Shown here in pieces: positions 27,066 through 36,480 of a stretch of 64,000 bases of DNA. Position 1 is the first letter of the stretch. Every line of letters starts with the position of its first letter. This DNA is from Bacillus safensis FO-36b (lineage in GTDB: Bacteria; Bacillota; Bacilli; Bacillales; Bacillaceae), in the NCBI RefSeq assembly GCF_000691165.1, contig NZ_ASJD01000003.1, forward strand, positions 186,001 to 250,000, in the 5' to 3' direction. A program made the translations under genes and the position numbers. The notes under the pieces were generated by a model. It was not told the origin of the DNA. It ran no database searches and saw only the letters and a list, made by a program, of their open reading frames with translations.

Positions 27066-28937
27066 ATGGTGAGTACAATAGCTAAAAAGCGGGGGTTTGG
27101 CGCTGTCTTATGGGATTACTTGACAACGGTTGACCACAAAAAAATTGCCATATTATATTTAGTGGCAGGGGGATTTTTCTTTTTGGTTGGCGGGATAGAA
27201 GCGATGTTTATCCGTATTCAGCTAGCCATCCCTGAAAGTGATTTTGTCAGTGCAGGGGTTTACAATGAAATCATGACGATGCATGGAACGACAATGATTT
27301 TCCTTGCAGCTATGCCGCTTTTATTTGCATTAATGAATGCGGTTGTACCAATTCAAATTGGTGCACGTGACGTAGCATTTCCGTTTGTGAATTCACTTGG
27401 TTTTTGGTTATTCTTTTTCGGAGGAATTTTCTTAAACCTTGGATGGTTTATGGGCGGAGCACCTGATGCTGGCTGGACTGCATACGCTTCGCTCACGCTG
27501 AATTCAGAAGGGCATGGAATGGATTTCTATATTTTAGGTTTGCAGATTGCGGGTATTGGTACGCTGATTGCCGGGATTAACTTTCTTGCAACGATTATTA
27601 ATATGAGAGCGCCTGGCATGACGTATATGAGAATGCCGCTCTTTACTTGGACGACATTTGTCGCCTCTGCACTTATTTTATTCGCATTCCCGCCGCTGAC
27701 AGCAGGGCTTGCGATGCTGATGCTTGATAGAATGTTTGATACGAGCTTTTTCAATCCAGAGCTTGGAGGAAATACAATCATTTGGGAGCATTTGTTCTGG
27801 ATTTTCGGACACCCGGAAGTATATATCTTGATCCTGCCGGCATTCGGGATCTTCTCTGAGATCATTCCGGTGTTTGCAAGAAAAAGATTGTTTGGTTACT
27901 CGTCCATGGTGTTCGCTACTGTATTGATTGGTTTCCTTGGATTCATGGTATGGGCGCATCACATGTTCACTACGGGGCTTGGACCTATCGCCAATGCGAT
28001 CTTTGCTGTAGCGACAATGGCAATTGCGGTGCCAACAGGAATTAAAGTATTCAACTGGCTGCTCACGATATGGGGCGGTAATGTGAAGTTTACAACGCCG
28101 ATGCTTTATTCTGTTGCCTTTATTCCGTCGTTCTTACTTGGCGGGGTAACTGGGGTCATGCTTGCGGCAGCTGCAGCGGATTATCAGTTCCATGATACGT
28201 ATTTTGTTGTGGCGCATTTTCATTACGTCATTATCGGCGGGGTTGTATTCGGTATTCTAGCAGGTGTGCATTACTGGTGGCCGAAGATGTTTGGAAAAAT
28301 ACTGAATGAGAAGCTTGGAAAAATTGGCTTTGTGCTGTTTTTCATCGGTTTCCATTTAACTTTCTTTATCCAGCATTTTCTCGGTCTATGGGGCATGCCG
28401 CGCCGGGTCTTTACATTCCTGCCAGGTCAGGGTCTCGAGCTTGGGAACTTGATCAGTACGATTGGGGCACTGTTTATGTTTGTAGCTGTTGTGATCATGC
28501 TGATTAATATCATCTGGACAACAGCCAAAGGGGAGCGTGTATCGAGCGATCCTTGGGGAGATGGAAGAACACTTGAATGGGCAGTGTCTTCGCCTCCGCC
28601 AGAATACAACTTTAAACAGCTTCCGCTTGTTAGAGGACTAGATCCATTATGGATTGAAAAAATGGATGGTAAAAAAGGAATGACAGCATCTGAACCGCTC
28701 GATGATATTCACATGCCGAATAACTCCATCTTGCCTGTCATTATCTCATTCGGTCTATTTGTGTCAGCGTTTGGTTTCATGTATCGTCAAGAGCACAGCT
28801 GGGGGCTTCCGGTGATCTTCATTGGTCTTGGCATTACGTTTGCGACCATGCTGGTTAGGTCTCTGAAAGATGATCATGGATACCATATTCACAAAGAAGA
28901 TTTGACTGACGACGATGATAAAGGGGTGAAAGCATAA
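27066..28937 (+). CDS. ctaD: Cytochrome caa3 oxidase subunit I
   Basis: 623 residues from ATG 27066, behind AGAGGGGG. The haem-copper oxidase catalytic subunit with haem a, haem a3 and CuB. The H-Y cross-link motif GHPEVY, the CuB His pair in WAHHMFT and the HFHYV haem ligands are all visible. At least 12 core membrane helices plus a C-terminal extension with one or two more helices, as in caa3 enzymes. The 175 bases between ctaC and ctaD carry no convincing gene or terminator. Its stop overlaps the ctaE start (TAATG). Confidence 0.96.
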   Translation: MVSTIAKKRGFGAVLWDYLTTVDHKKIAILYLVAGGFFFLVGGIEAMFIRIQLAIPESDFVSAGVYNEIMTMHGTTMIFLAAMPLLFALMNAVVPIQIGARDVAFPFVNSLGFWLFFFGGIFLNLGWFMGGAPDAGWTAYASLTLNSEGHGMDFYILGLQIAGIGTLIAGINFLATIINMRAPGMTYMRMPLFTWTTFVASALILFAFPPLTAGLAMLMLDRMFDTSFFNPELGGNTIIWEHLFWIFGHPEVYILILPAFGIFSEIIPVFARKRLFGYSSMVFATVLIGFLGFMVWAHHMFTTGLGPIANAIFAVATMAIAVPTGIKVFNWLLTIWGGNVKFTTPMLYSVAFIPSFLLGGVTGVMLAAAAADYQFHDTYFVVAHFHYVIIGGVVFGILAGVHYWWPKMFGKILNEKLGKIGFVLFFIGFHLTFFIQHFLGLWGMPRRVFTFLPGQGLELGNLISTIGALFMFVAVVIMLINIIWTTAKGERVSSDPWGDGRTLEWAVSSPPPEYNFKQLPLVRGLDPLWIEKMDGKKGMTASEPLDDIHMPNNSILPVIISFGLFVSAFGFMYRQEHSWGLPVIFIGLGITFATMLVRSLKDDHGYHIHKEDLTDDDDKGVKA

Positions 28938-29557
28938 TGGAACCACAAAAAATGACGGCGGAAACCTTTCCGGCTTCTCCTGAGAAGGCCACGTTAGAAG
29001 GGAAGAATAAGTTTGTCGGGTTCTGGCTGTTTCTTGGAGGAGAAACCGTTCTGTTTGCATCGCTTTTCGCCACTTATTTGGCGCTGAAAAACTCAAATGC
29101 AGGCGGAGCAAAAACAACTGATATGTTTGACCTCACACTTGTCTTTATTGCCACAATGCTTCTATTAACGAGTAGTTTAACGAGTGTGTATGCCATGTAT
29201 CATATGAAAAACTTTGCCTTTAAAAAGATGCAGCTTTGGCTTGGTATCACGGTCCTTTTAGGTGCTGGATTTTTAGGGGTTGAGATTTATGAGTTTTATC
29301 ACTATGTGCATGCGTATGAGTTTACGATTACCAGCTCAGCTCTTGGTTCTTCCTTCTATACACTTGTAGGAACTCACGGAGCTCACGTTGCCTTCGGACT
29401 TTGCTGGATTACCGCTCTTATGATTCGAAATATGAGACGCGGACTTGATTTATACAATGCGCCGAAATATTATGTGGCAAGTCTCTATTGGCACTTCATT
29501 GATGTTGTGTGGGTCTTCATCTTTACCGTTGTATATTTAATGGGAATGGTGGGATAA
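28937..29557 (+). CDS. ctaE: Cytochrome caa3 oxidase subunit III
   Basis: 206 residues, starting at the ATG that overlaps the last base of the ctaD stop, so translation is coupled. A short bacterial form of subunit III with five membrane helices (FWLFLGGETVLFASL, then GTHGAHVAFGL). It stabilises subunit I and the proton entry. Confidence 0.94.
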   Translation: MEPQKMTAETFPASPEKATLEGKNKFVGFWLFLGGETVLFASLFATYLALKNSNAGGAKTTDMFDLTLVFIATMLLLTSSLTSVYAMYHMKNFAFKKMQLWLGITVLLGAGFLGVEIYEFYHYVHAYEFTITSSALGSSFYTLVGTHGAHVAFGLCWITALMIRNMRRGLDLYNAPKYYVASLYWHFIDVVWVFIFTVVYLMGMVG

Positions 29558-29559
29558 GA

Positions 29560-29889
29560 ATGGGAAATAAAAACACAAATCAGTCCAAAGTCGATCTTGT
29601 ATATCGTAAAAAGAAAAATGCCGAGGAAATGAAGCATCAGCTCATTTCCTTCGGCTTGATGATTGGATTAACATTTGTTGCGTTTTTAACGATCGCCTCA
29701 GAAGACGTTGGAAATTGGTTCGCAGTACCATTTATTTTACTGCTTGCAGGCATTCAGGTAGCTTTTCAGCTTTATTATTTTATGCACATGAACCAAAAAG
29801 GGCATGAAACACCCGCCTTGTTTCTATACTCAGGTGTGTTTGTTGCGTTTATTACCGTATTAGCCTTTTTGACCATTATATGGTGGTAA
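29560..29889 (+). CDS. ctaF: Cytochrome caa3 oxidase subunit IV
   Basis: 109 residues from ATG 29560, two bases after the ctaE stop; the longer open frame upstream runs through ctaE and is not used. A basic N-terminal tail and three membrane helices, with the family's YYFMHMNQKG segment. Small structural subunit of the oxidase. Confidence 0.92.
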   Translation: MGNKNTNQSKVDLVYRKKKNAEEMKHQLISFGLMIGLTFVAFLTIASEDVGNWFAVPFILLLAGIQVAFQLYYFMHMNQKGHETPALFLYSGVFVAFITVLAFLTIIWW

Positions 29890-29919
29890 ACCCGCTTTGC
29901 CCTTGAAGGAGGCGCAGCA

Positions 29920-30798
29920 ATGGAGAACTTAGAAATATTCGGATTTCGGGCATTATGGAGCCCTTATTATTTGACTTGTATTGTGATAGCAGCTGCTCTT
30001 TATCTGCTTCTTGTGACAAAGGGAAAGCACCGTGCGACGGTGAAAGAGAAAACGTTATTTCTGACGGGGCTTGTTCTGTTATATGCTGTGAAAGGGAGCC
30101 CAATTGATTTAATGGGGCATATTATGTTTAGTGCACATATGGCGCAAATGGCGGTGCTGTACCTAGTCATCCCGCCTCTCCTTATTACAGGATTGCCTCC
30201 AGCCATATGGGAGCGGATCATTCAAACACCAGGTATTCAAGCTGTTTTCCGTTTGTTTTCCAAACCTTTAATTGCACTGCTTGGATTTAACGGATTGTTT
30301 TCGCTGTATCACATTCCGCTTGTGTTTGATTTTGTGAAAACAGATCCGTTTTACCACGCATTGATGACGGTGGTTATTTTTATCGCTGCCTTTTTCATGT
30401 GGTGGCCGCTTGTCCATAAAGTCCAAAGTCAGCCGCAGATCACAGGCATTTTGAAGCTTGGATATATCATGGCAGACGGGATATTGATGACTCCGGCCTG
30501 TGCACTCATCATGTTTAGTGAGGCACCGATCTATGCAACCTATTCAGATGCAGGCGCATGGATACAAGCACTGCATTTATGTGTGCCAAGTGATATGCTT
30601 GCAGGCCTTGCTCTCACTGGCCCTGATATGTTCCACACATTGCCGCTGCTAGAGGACCAGCAGCTAGGTGCCATTTTAATGAAAATTATTCAGGAGATTG
30701 TGTACGGCTCTATTCTTGCTGTTGTCTTCTTTGACTGGGCAAGAAAAGAAAGAGCGAAAGATGCCGTACCAGATGCGCTTATTCCGAAATATGAATAA
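29920..30798 (+). CDS. ctaG: CtaG, cytochrome caa3 oxidase assembly factor
   Basis: 292 residues from ATG 29920 behind AAGGAGG. Polytopic membrane protein with about seven helices (DUF1404/caa3_CtaG family), needed for active caa3 oxidase in B. subtilis, probably for copper insertion. Conserved His-rich motifs ([11 protein letters not shown]) are present. Last gene of the operon. Confidence 0.93.
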   Translation: MENLEIFGFRALWSPYYLTCIVIAAALYLLLVTKGKHRATVKEKTLFLTGLVLLYAVKGSPIDLMGHIMFSAHMAQMAVLYLVIPPLLITGLPPAIWERIIQTPGIQAVFRLFSKPLIALLGFNGLFSLYHIPLVFDFVKTDPFYHALMTVVIFIAAFFMWWPLVHKVQSQPQITGILKLGYIMADGILMTPACALIMFSEAPIYATYSDAGAWIQALHLCVPSDMLAGLALTGPDMFHTLPLLEDQQLGAILMKIIQEIVYGSILAVVFFDWARKERAKDAVPDALIPKYE

Positions 30799-30800
30799 AA

Positions 30801-30827
30801 AAAGCACAGCCATCTGGCTGTGCTTTC
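30801..30827. terminator. ctaG terminator, bidirectional
   Basis: GCACAGCC (30804-30811) pairs with GGCTGTGC (30816-30823), loop ATCT. The seven A before the stem give a better U-run on the minus strand, where ylbA ends upstream, than on plus. Confidence 0.85.
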
Positions 30828-30868
30828 ATCGTATGAGGAAAAGGGCTAAATCATTTTAGCTCTTTGTT

Positions 30869-31234
30869 TTATGCTTCAGCCGTCATGGCTTCTAGTTTTT
30901 CCTTCAGCTGTGCAAGTGTTTTTTTGCTCGATTGGATGAGAGACTTAGGGAATTCTTCGCCTTCGCCGTATTCAACGCCATGTGGATAATAGTGTTTTCC
31001 AAGTAATGGTGTTAGAAGCTGAATGTGTGCTTTTTTGGAACCGACATCTCCTTCAGTAGCGTAGCCGGAAATCCGTAAATAAAAGGTTCCCTCTACCATG
31101 CTGTACTTTCTGTCGTATGTCACACGCTCATAATCCCATTGATCGGCTCGTACAAATCCTTCACTTTCCATAATGAAATCTAATTTATTTAAGTCAGCTG
31201 ATACCTTTTCAATCCCCGTACCTTCAAACTTCAC
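30869..31234 (-). CDS. ylbA: YlbA, YugN-like protein
   Basis: 121 residues from GTG 31234, eight bases after AAGGAGG; the longer frame to 31276 would place the ribosome binding site inside the gene. Small soluble protein resembling the YugN-like family. No catalytic motif. Same length and position as B. subtilis YlbA. Divergent from ylbB. Confidence 0.85.
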   Translation of the reverse strand: MKFEGTGIEKVSADLNKLDFIMESEGFVRADQWDYERVTYDRKYSMVEGTFYLRISGYATEGDVGSKKAHIQLLTPLLGKHYYPHGVEYGEGEEFPKSLIQSSKKTLAQLKEKLEAMTAEA

Positions 31235-31368
31235 CCAAAACCCCTCCTTATAAAATTTCCCTTTACTGACAATCATAGTATGAAAGCGTTAAACTTTCAA
31301 CTGTGAAAGGTATGTTCTTTTATAAGCTGGTTACAGTAATAAAGAAAATAACGGATGGAGGAATCAAC

Positions 31369-31818
31369 GTGAAAACGAAAAAAATCAAAGATATTATGAC
31401 CAAAAAAGTAGTGACATGTAATCAAGATGACAATACGTATGAAGCAGCAGTCAAAATGAGAGATGCTGATATTGGTGCCATTCCAGTGGTTGACGGAGAT
31501 CAGCTCGTAGGAATAGTGACAGACCGTGACCTTGTGCTTAGAGGCATTGCAGAAAAAAAGCCAAACTCACAGGAAGTAGGCTCGCTGATGACAAAGGAAG
31601 TATTAACAGCTGAAGAAGATGCAACACTTGAAGAAATTGTCCGGCTCATGTCAGAGCATCAGCTCCGCCGCATTCCCGTTGTGAAAAACGGCGCATTAAC
31701 AGGGATTGTCGCTCTTGGAGATTTATCAGTCGAAGATTTATCAAATGATCGCGCGGGAGAGGCACTGACAGAAATCTCTCAACAGGATCAAGATCATGGA
31801 CAAGGATTTCTTCATTAA
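31369..31818 (+). CDS. ylbB: Two-CBS-domain protein YlbB
   Basis: 149 residues from GTG 31369, seven bases after GGAGG; the longer frame from 31303 lacks a site. Two CBS domains back to back (IMTKKVVTCNQDD...VGIVTDRDLVLRG and LMTKEVLTAEED...GIVALGDLSVED) make one Bateman module, which usually binds adenine nucleotides. No attached effector domain, so the regulated partner is unknown. Confidence 0.92.
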   Translation: MKTKKIKDIMTKKVVTCNQDDNTYEAAVKMRDADIGAIPVVDGDQLVGIVTDRDLVLRGIAEKKPNSQEVGSLMTKEVLTAEEDATLEEIVRLMSEHQLRRIPVVKNGALTGIVALGDLSVEDLSNDRAGEALTEISQQDQDHGQGFLH

Positions 31819-31898
31819 GAGGGGCATATTTTAAATTCGTGTTAAATAGGCTGTATTGTCGTTGATAAATGGAGCAAGTTTTGTTTAAATGACAGTAG

Positions 31899-31917
31899 AA
31901 GGTACTTTTTGTACCTT
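31899..31917. repeat. Short perfect inverted repeat before ylbC
   Basis: AAGGTAC - TTTTT - GTACCTT lies 12 bases before the ylbC ribosome binding site. It could be a leader hairpin or an operator; it is too short to be a terminator. Confidence 0.5.
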
Positions 31918-31940
31918 GCCAATTTAACGGAGGTGTTTAT

Positions 31941-32984
31941 TTGAAAACTGTGCTCAAAACACTCCTCATCCTCCTGATTATATCTGGAACGTACGTTCTG
32001 TTTATTCAATATGGATCTTCACCAGAAAAAGAAAACAGCAATGAACCGAAGGTGTCTAATGAAGAAACATCTAGCGATAAGCCGATCAACATCCCAAAAA
32101 AAGGGCTCATGTCCTTTATGGGGAAATCTTCAAACGAAGTGCTTAAACAGCTGGGAGAACCAGATCGAATTGATCCTTCCGCATATGATTATGACTGGTG
32201 GATTTACAACCAATCGAAGAAGCACTATATTCAAGTAGGGGTAAAGGATAGTAAAGTGGTGACCTTGTTTGCAACAGGAGACGGTCTGAATGTAGAACCG
32301 TTTAAAATCGGTCAAGCCACAAGTGAAGTATTTAAGAAAACACAAATTGCACCTTACATTCATGTGGAGGATGAACAAAATTCATACCGCTTTGAATTCT
32401 CAGAAGATGATATGAATACAAGACCTACTGTGAAAGTGGGAGATGATGTGTATGTTCAGCTTTACATGGATAAGTTTGAAAGCACCCTTTCAAGTATCAG
32501 GGCCTTCAACGCAGATACATTTGTGAAACAAAAGCCGTATGAGGTGGTCTACCGAGGTCAATTGGTAGAACCTGAGGCGATATCAGGCGAAAAGTGGAAA
32601 GATATCGAAGCTTCCAGTCAAAAACAAATTTTTGATATGACCAATATTATCCGCCATAAGTACAACCTGCCGATCTTAAAGTGGGATGATGAAACCTCTG
32701 AAGTGGCATTCATGCATAGTGAGGACATGAAAGAGAATCATTATTTCTCCCATGAATCTAAAAAATACGGTACGCTGAAAGACCGGTTAGAAAGAGGCGA
32801 GGTGGGCTTTCAGCTCGCAGGTGAAAACATTGCCTATAACTATGTCGATGGACCTGCAGCGGTAGAAGGCTGGCTCAATAGTGAAGGTCACAGGAAGGCG
32901 TTATTAAATAAAGATTACACGCATCTTGGCGTAGGGGTGAAAGAAAAATATTACACTCAAAATTTCATCAAGAAAACTTCTTAA
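31941..32984 (+). CDS. ylbC: YlbC, secreted or membrane-anchored CAP-domain protein
   Basis: 347 residues from TTG 31941 behind CGGAGGTG. One N-terminal hydrophobic segment (TLLILLIISGTYVLFI) acts as signal anchor. The middle is the CAP-associated N-terminal domain typical of Bacillus proteins. The last 130 residues are a CAP/SCP-PR1 domain with conserved His and Glu positions (AFMHSEDM, HYFSH, GENIAYNY, GHRKALLN). Function of this family in Bacillus is poorly known. Confidence 0.92.
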   Translation: MKTVLKTLLILLIISGTYVLFIQYGSSPEKENSNEPKVSNEETSSDKPINIPKKGLMSFMGKSSNEVLKQLGEPDRIDPSAYDYDWWIYNQSKKHYIQVGVKDSKVVTLFATGDGLNVEPFKIGQATSEVFKKTQIAPYIHVEDEQNSYRFEFSEDDMNTRPTVKVGDDVYVQLYMDKFESTLSSIRAFNADTFVKQKPYEVVYRGQLVEPEAISGEKWKDIEASSQKQIFDMTNIIRHKYNLPILKWDDETSEVAFMHSEDMKENHYFSHESKKYGTLKDRLERGEVGFQLAGENIAYNYVDGPAAVEGWLNSEGHRKALLNKDYTHLGVGVKEKYYTQNFIKKTS

Positions 32985-32991
32985 ACGAAAG

Positions 32992-33017
32992 CAGCTGCTG
33001 GTCGCAGCTGTTTTTTT
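32992..33017 (+). terminator. ylbC terminator
   Basis: CAGCTGC (32992-32998) pairs with GCAGCTG (33004-33010), loop TGGTC, then seven T. Confidence 0.9.
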
Positions 33018-33093
33018 GATGGTTAAAAAGAGGCTCACCAAAACAGATGCTGGTGTATATAGTATAGTAGGCATTTGTATGGGGGGTGAGGAT

Positions 33094-33507
33094 ATGACAA
33101 ACAAGCAAAAACAAACATCCATTGATGAATTTAAACAATTCGTCAGACGCCATCCGAAGTTAATTCAAGAAGTGCAAACGCAAGAAAAAAGCTGGCAAAG
33201 TGTATACGAGAATTGGGTCATGTTTGGTGAGGAAGATGAGATGTGGTCACCTTACCGGCAATCGAAATCTGAAGATGCGAAAGAAGAAAAAGCCTCTAAG
33301 CCAAGTGAAACAGGAAAAGCAGATTTTATGTCTAAAATGGTTTCTGCTGTGAAAAAAATGGACGCTGATCAAATGAATGAACAGATTAACAAAATGAGCC
33401 AGTCTATTTCCTCTTTACAAAGCTTGCTCGGCCAATTTTCATCCAATGGTTCAAAGAAAGGTTCATCTGGAGGCAGTCAGCACCCATTCTCCTTCAGGAA
33501 AGATTAA
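33094..33507 (+). CDS. ylbD: YlbD, putative spore coat protein
   Basis: 137 residues from ATG 33094 with the G-rich site GGGGGGTGAGG just upstream; the longer frame (from 33016) runs into the ylbC terminator and is not used. Hydrophilic, charged, with a Ser/Gly-rich tail. Matches the YlbD_coat family (conserved SIDEFKQFVRRHPKLIQEV). Followed by ylbE after 19 bases, so the two form an operon, as in B. subtilis. Confidence 0.87.
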   Translation: MTNKQKQTSIDEFKQFVRRHPKLIQEVQTQEKSWQSVYENWVMFGEEDEMWSPYRQSKSEDAKEEKASKPSETGKADFMSKMVSAVKKMDADQMNEQINKMSQSISSLQSLLGQFSSNGSKKGSSGGSQHPFSFRKD

Positions 33508-33526
33508 GTGAAAGGGGATGCTTCTG

Positions 33527-33775
33527 GTGCGAAAAGAAGTACAGGAATTTGTCATGGCCGAAGAGGAGCGAATCAAATTCATAAGGCAGCGTCCTATCTG
33601 GTACAGACAGCTGACGCGACATCCTGAAAATCTAACGTCCTTTGAATTAGATAAAATGAACTTTTACGAAAAAACCATTCCTCATCGTGTGAGTCAGTTG
33701 AGCAATAGCGTCCAAATGGCTGAAATGATGATTCAAATGTTCCAAGCAATGCGCAATCAAAATGGAGCCGGTTGA
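33527..33775 (+). CDS. ylbE: YlbE, small conserved protein
   Basis: 82 residues from GTG 33527, nine bases after AAAGGGG; an in-frame ATG at 33518 abuts that site and is unlikely. It matches the YlbE-like family (IRQRPIWYRQLTRHPENL). Soluble, helical. It shares with YlbD a short N-terminal helix plus a W/Y-containing segment. Function unknown, probably sporulation-linked by its partner. Confidence 0.85.
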   Translation: MRKEVQEFVMAEEERIKFIRQRPIWYRQLTRHPENLTSFELDKMNFYEKTIPHRVSQLSNSVQMAEMMIQMFQAMRNQNGAG

Positions 33776-33845
33776 GGCTTTTTTTGAGTTGATTAAGATG
33801 TCTATTTCCTGAGCATCCTATAAAAGTAGATGAAAGGAGAATCAG

Positions 33846-34256
33846 ATGATGAAATGGATGCTGTCAATAGGCGCATTGCTTTTTCTTGTCACCGGGTGTC
33901 AAAGTCAACATGAAGAAAAGCAAGTGATTAAGCAAGACCCAGCAGTACCAGTCATGCAGCAAGCCCAAAGCGAAATGAAGCAGCAAGGCTTTTTGAAATA
34001 CAAAGTGCAAGGGTCGTCTGTCTATATAGAAAGTACACTTCAAGATTTTCATCTTCAGCCAAAGCGTCTGAAAAAGAACGAGAAGGCGGGATATTTCACA
34101 GTGTATGTAGACGGGAAACGTGCAGGGAATGAGTATACCGCGGCATTTGTGGTCAAGCATCTTTCAAAAGGAAAGCATAAAATGACTGTTGTGCTGAATT
34201 CCCGTCATCCTGAATATAAACAGAAAAGAGAAACATGGGATGTATTTGTCACGTAA
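33846..34256 (+). CDS. Unrecognised lipoprotein between ylbE and ricF
   Basis: 136 residues from ATG 33846, six bases after AAAGGAG. Signal peptide with lipobox VTGC, then a short charged linker and a domain of about 90 residues rich in beta strands (YKVQGSSVYIEST, GYFTVYVDGKRAG, KGKHKMTVVLNSRHPEY). The second half looks like a small extracellular beta-sandwich of the kind that carries a conserved VDG and an H near the end. I do not recognise a named family. B. subtilis has ylbE and ylbF next to each other, so this gene is an addition or was lost there. It has no partner genes in the window. Confidence 0.85.
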   Translation: MMKWMLSIGALLFLVTGCQSQHEEKQVIKQDPAVPVMQQAQSEMKQQGFLKYKVQGSSVYIESTLQDFHLQPKRLKKNEKAGYFTVYVDGKRAGNEYTAAFVVKHLSKGKHKMTVVLNSRHPEYKQKRETWDVFVT

Positions 34257-34313
34257 AAGCATTTTCTGATCCATAGGTTTCGTGGTAAACTATGAATTGG
34301 AGGTGCAACATTT

Positions 34314-34763
34314 ATGTATGCGACAATCGAATCTGTGGAGCTCCAAGAGGAAGCAAATCAATTGGCTGCCATGATTCTTCAGTCGGAGGAGGCTGAACAT
34401 TACCGCAACTGCTTTAAGCGTCTCCAGCAAGACGAAGAAGCCCAACAAATTATTGCCCATTTTACAAAAGTAAAAGAGCAGTATGAGGATGTGCAGCGGT
34501 TCGGCAAATATCATCCGGACTATAGAACGATCTCAAAGGAAATGCGTGAGGTCAAAAGAAAGCTAGATCTTCACGATACAGTGGTTGATTTCAAAAAAGC
34601 AGAAACAGCGATTCAATCCATCTTAGATGAGATTAGTATTGAAATCGGTCAAGCTGTATCAGCATATATTAAAGTTCCAACAGGGAACCCATATTTTGAT
34701 GGTCTATCATCATGCGGCGGTGGCTGTGGATCAGGTGGCAGCTGCGGCTGTAAAGTATCTTGA
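34314..34763 (+). CDS. ricF: RicF (YlbF), subunit of the RicAFT regulatory complex
   Basis: 149 residues from ATG 34314, behind GGAGGTG. Helical Com_YlbF domain over most of the length, ending in the cysteine-rich tail CGGGCGSGGSCGC that contributes ligands for an iron-sulfur cluster. In B. subtilis RicF with RicA (YmcA) and RicT (YaaT) promotes competence, sporulation and biofilm formation and acts with RNase Y in mRNA maturation. The terminator overlaps its stop codon. Confidence 0.94.
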   Translation: MYATIESVELQEEANQLAAMILQSEEAEHYRNCFKRLQQDEEAQQIIAHFTKVKEQYEDVQRFGKYHPDYRTISKEMREVKRKLDLHDTVVDFKKAETAIQSILDEISIEIGQAVSAYIKVPTGNPYFDGLSSCGGGCGSGGSCGCKVS

Positions 34764-34787
34764 CGAGACTTGAATGTCTCGTCTTTT
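34762..34787 (+). terminator. ricF terminator
   Basis: GACGAGAC (34762-34769) pairs with GTCTCGTC (34776-34783), loop TTGAAT, then TTTT. The left arm overlaps the stop codon. Confidence 0.85.
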
Positions 34788-34828
34788 ACATAATGAATGA
34801 AAAGAATTGAAAAGCGGCAGGTGAAAAG

Positions 34829-35101
34829 ATGGAAACCAAACGTCAAGGGATGGTCGTCTGGCTGCATTCGTTAAAGCAGTCAAAAGCGCTAAGAAAATTC
34901 GGGAATGTTCACTATATTTCAAGGAAAATGAAATATGCTGTGATCTATTGTGATATGGATGATCTTGAGCGCCATATGGCTAAACTCAGCTCGTTACCAT
35001 TTGTGAAACGTGTTGAGCCTTCATATAAACCTTTTATTAAATTAGAGTACGAATCCAAATTGGACAAAGCAAAAGAGTATGATTATAAGGTGGGCTTTTA
35101 A
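34829..35101 (+). CDS. ylbG: YlbG, conserved protein (UPF0298)
   Basis: 90 residues from ATG 34829. Small mixed alpha/beta protein ([24 protein letters not shown]), UPF0298/DUF2129 family. Function unknown. It is convergent with the CsfG RNA, whose terminator starts seven bases after the ylbG stop. Confidence 0.9.
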   Translation: METKRQGMVVWLHSLKQSKALRKFGNVHYISRKMKYAVIYCDMDDLERHMAKLSSLPFVKRVEPSYKPFIKLEYESKLDKAKEYDYKVGF

Positions 35102-35107
35102 AGACAC

Positions 35108-35137
35108 AAAAAAATCCCCGCGGCATCACCCGCGGGG
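35108..35137 (-). terminator. CsfG terminator
   Basis: CCCCGCGG (35116-35123) pairs with CCGCGGGG (35130-35137), loop CATCAC. Seven A to the left give the U-run on the minus strand; the plus side is only weakly T-rich. Confidence 0.9.
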
Positions 35138-35258
35138 TCCTTCTATTCTTAATGATTCATTAAGGAGAAGGCAAAGGGAGAGGAGAAACCGGAGGAAGAA
35201 CTTATGGGGAAACGTAAGTCTTCTCCGCGGTTGGCAACAGCACCACATCAGATGCTGT
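35108..35258 (-). ncRNA. csfG: CsfG, forespore-specific small RNA
   Basis: This lies in the 310-base gap between ylbG and rsmD, on the minus strand, where B. subtilis and other spore formers carry the conserved small RNA CsfG. The minus strand shows a forespore-type promoter just upstream (see 35265-35293), two pyrimidine-rich stretches (TTTCTCCTCTCCC and a second one at CTTCCTCC), several hairpins, and a strong terminator (CCCCGCGG/CCGCGGGG followed by seven U). Pyrimidine-rich motifs and forespore expression are hallmarks of CsfG. The size here (about 150 nt) is estimated from promoter and terminator. Its target is unknown. The remaining part of the gap (35294-35411) shows nothing else. Confidence 0.78.
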
Positions 35259-35264
35259 TATAAG

Positions 35265-35293
35265 TAGTATGACCCCGGATTTCTTGATCTATA
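35265..35293 (-). promoter_or_regulatory. Sigma-F/sigma-G type promoter of CsfG
   Basis: On the minus strand the -10 region reads GGTCATACTA, which fits both the sigma-F form (GGNNANAHTR) and the sigma-G form (CATACTA). Fifteen bases upstream is GTATA, the -35 form shared by these sigma factors. The RNA would start near 35258. Confidence 0.72.
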
Positions 35294-35411
35294 CATAGAA
35301 AATGAATGAATATCCGCGCATTGTTCCTTGAGGAGTGATGTGGTAAGATAATGTTGAATTTTTTGTCATAAACAATGACGAATAGAAGCAAGTAGAAAAA
35401 GTGGTGGAAAA

Positions 35412-36466
<1,055 letters not shown>

Positions 36467-36480
<14 letters not shown>

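Noticed and set aside
35204..35263. A 19-codon plus-strand ORF with an ideal GGAGG eight bases upstream, in the ylbG-rsmD gap
   Set aside because: The purine-rich ribosome-site-like tracts are the complement of pyrimidine tracts in the minus-strand CsfG RNA, and the peptide has no sign of selection. A better explanation is the small RNA.
35079..35267. 62-residue plus-strand frame covering the same gap
   Set aside because: It starts inside ylbG, runs through a strong terminator hairpin and is very Arg-rich from the hairpin sequence; not a gene.
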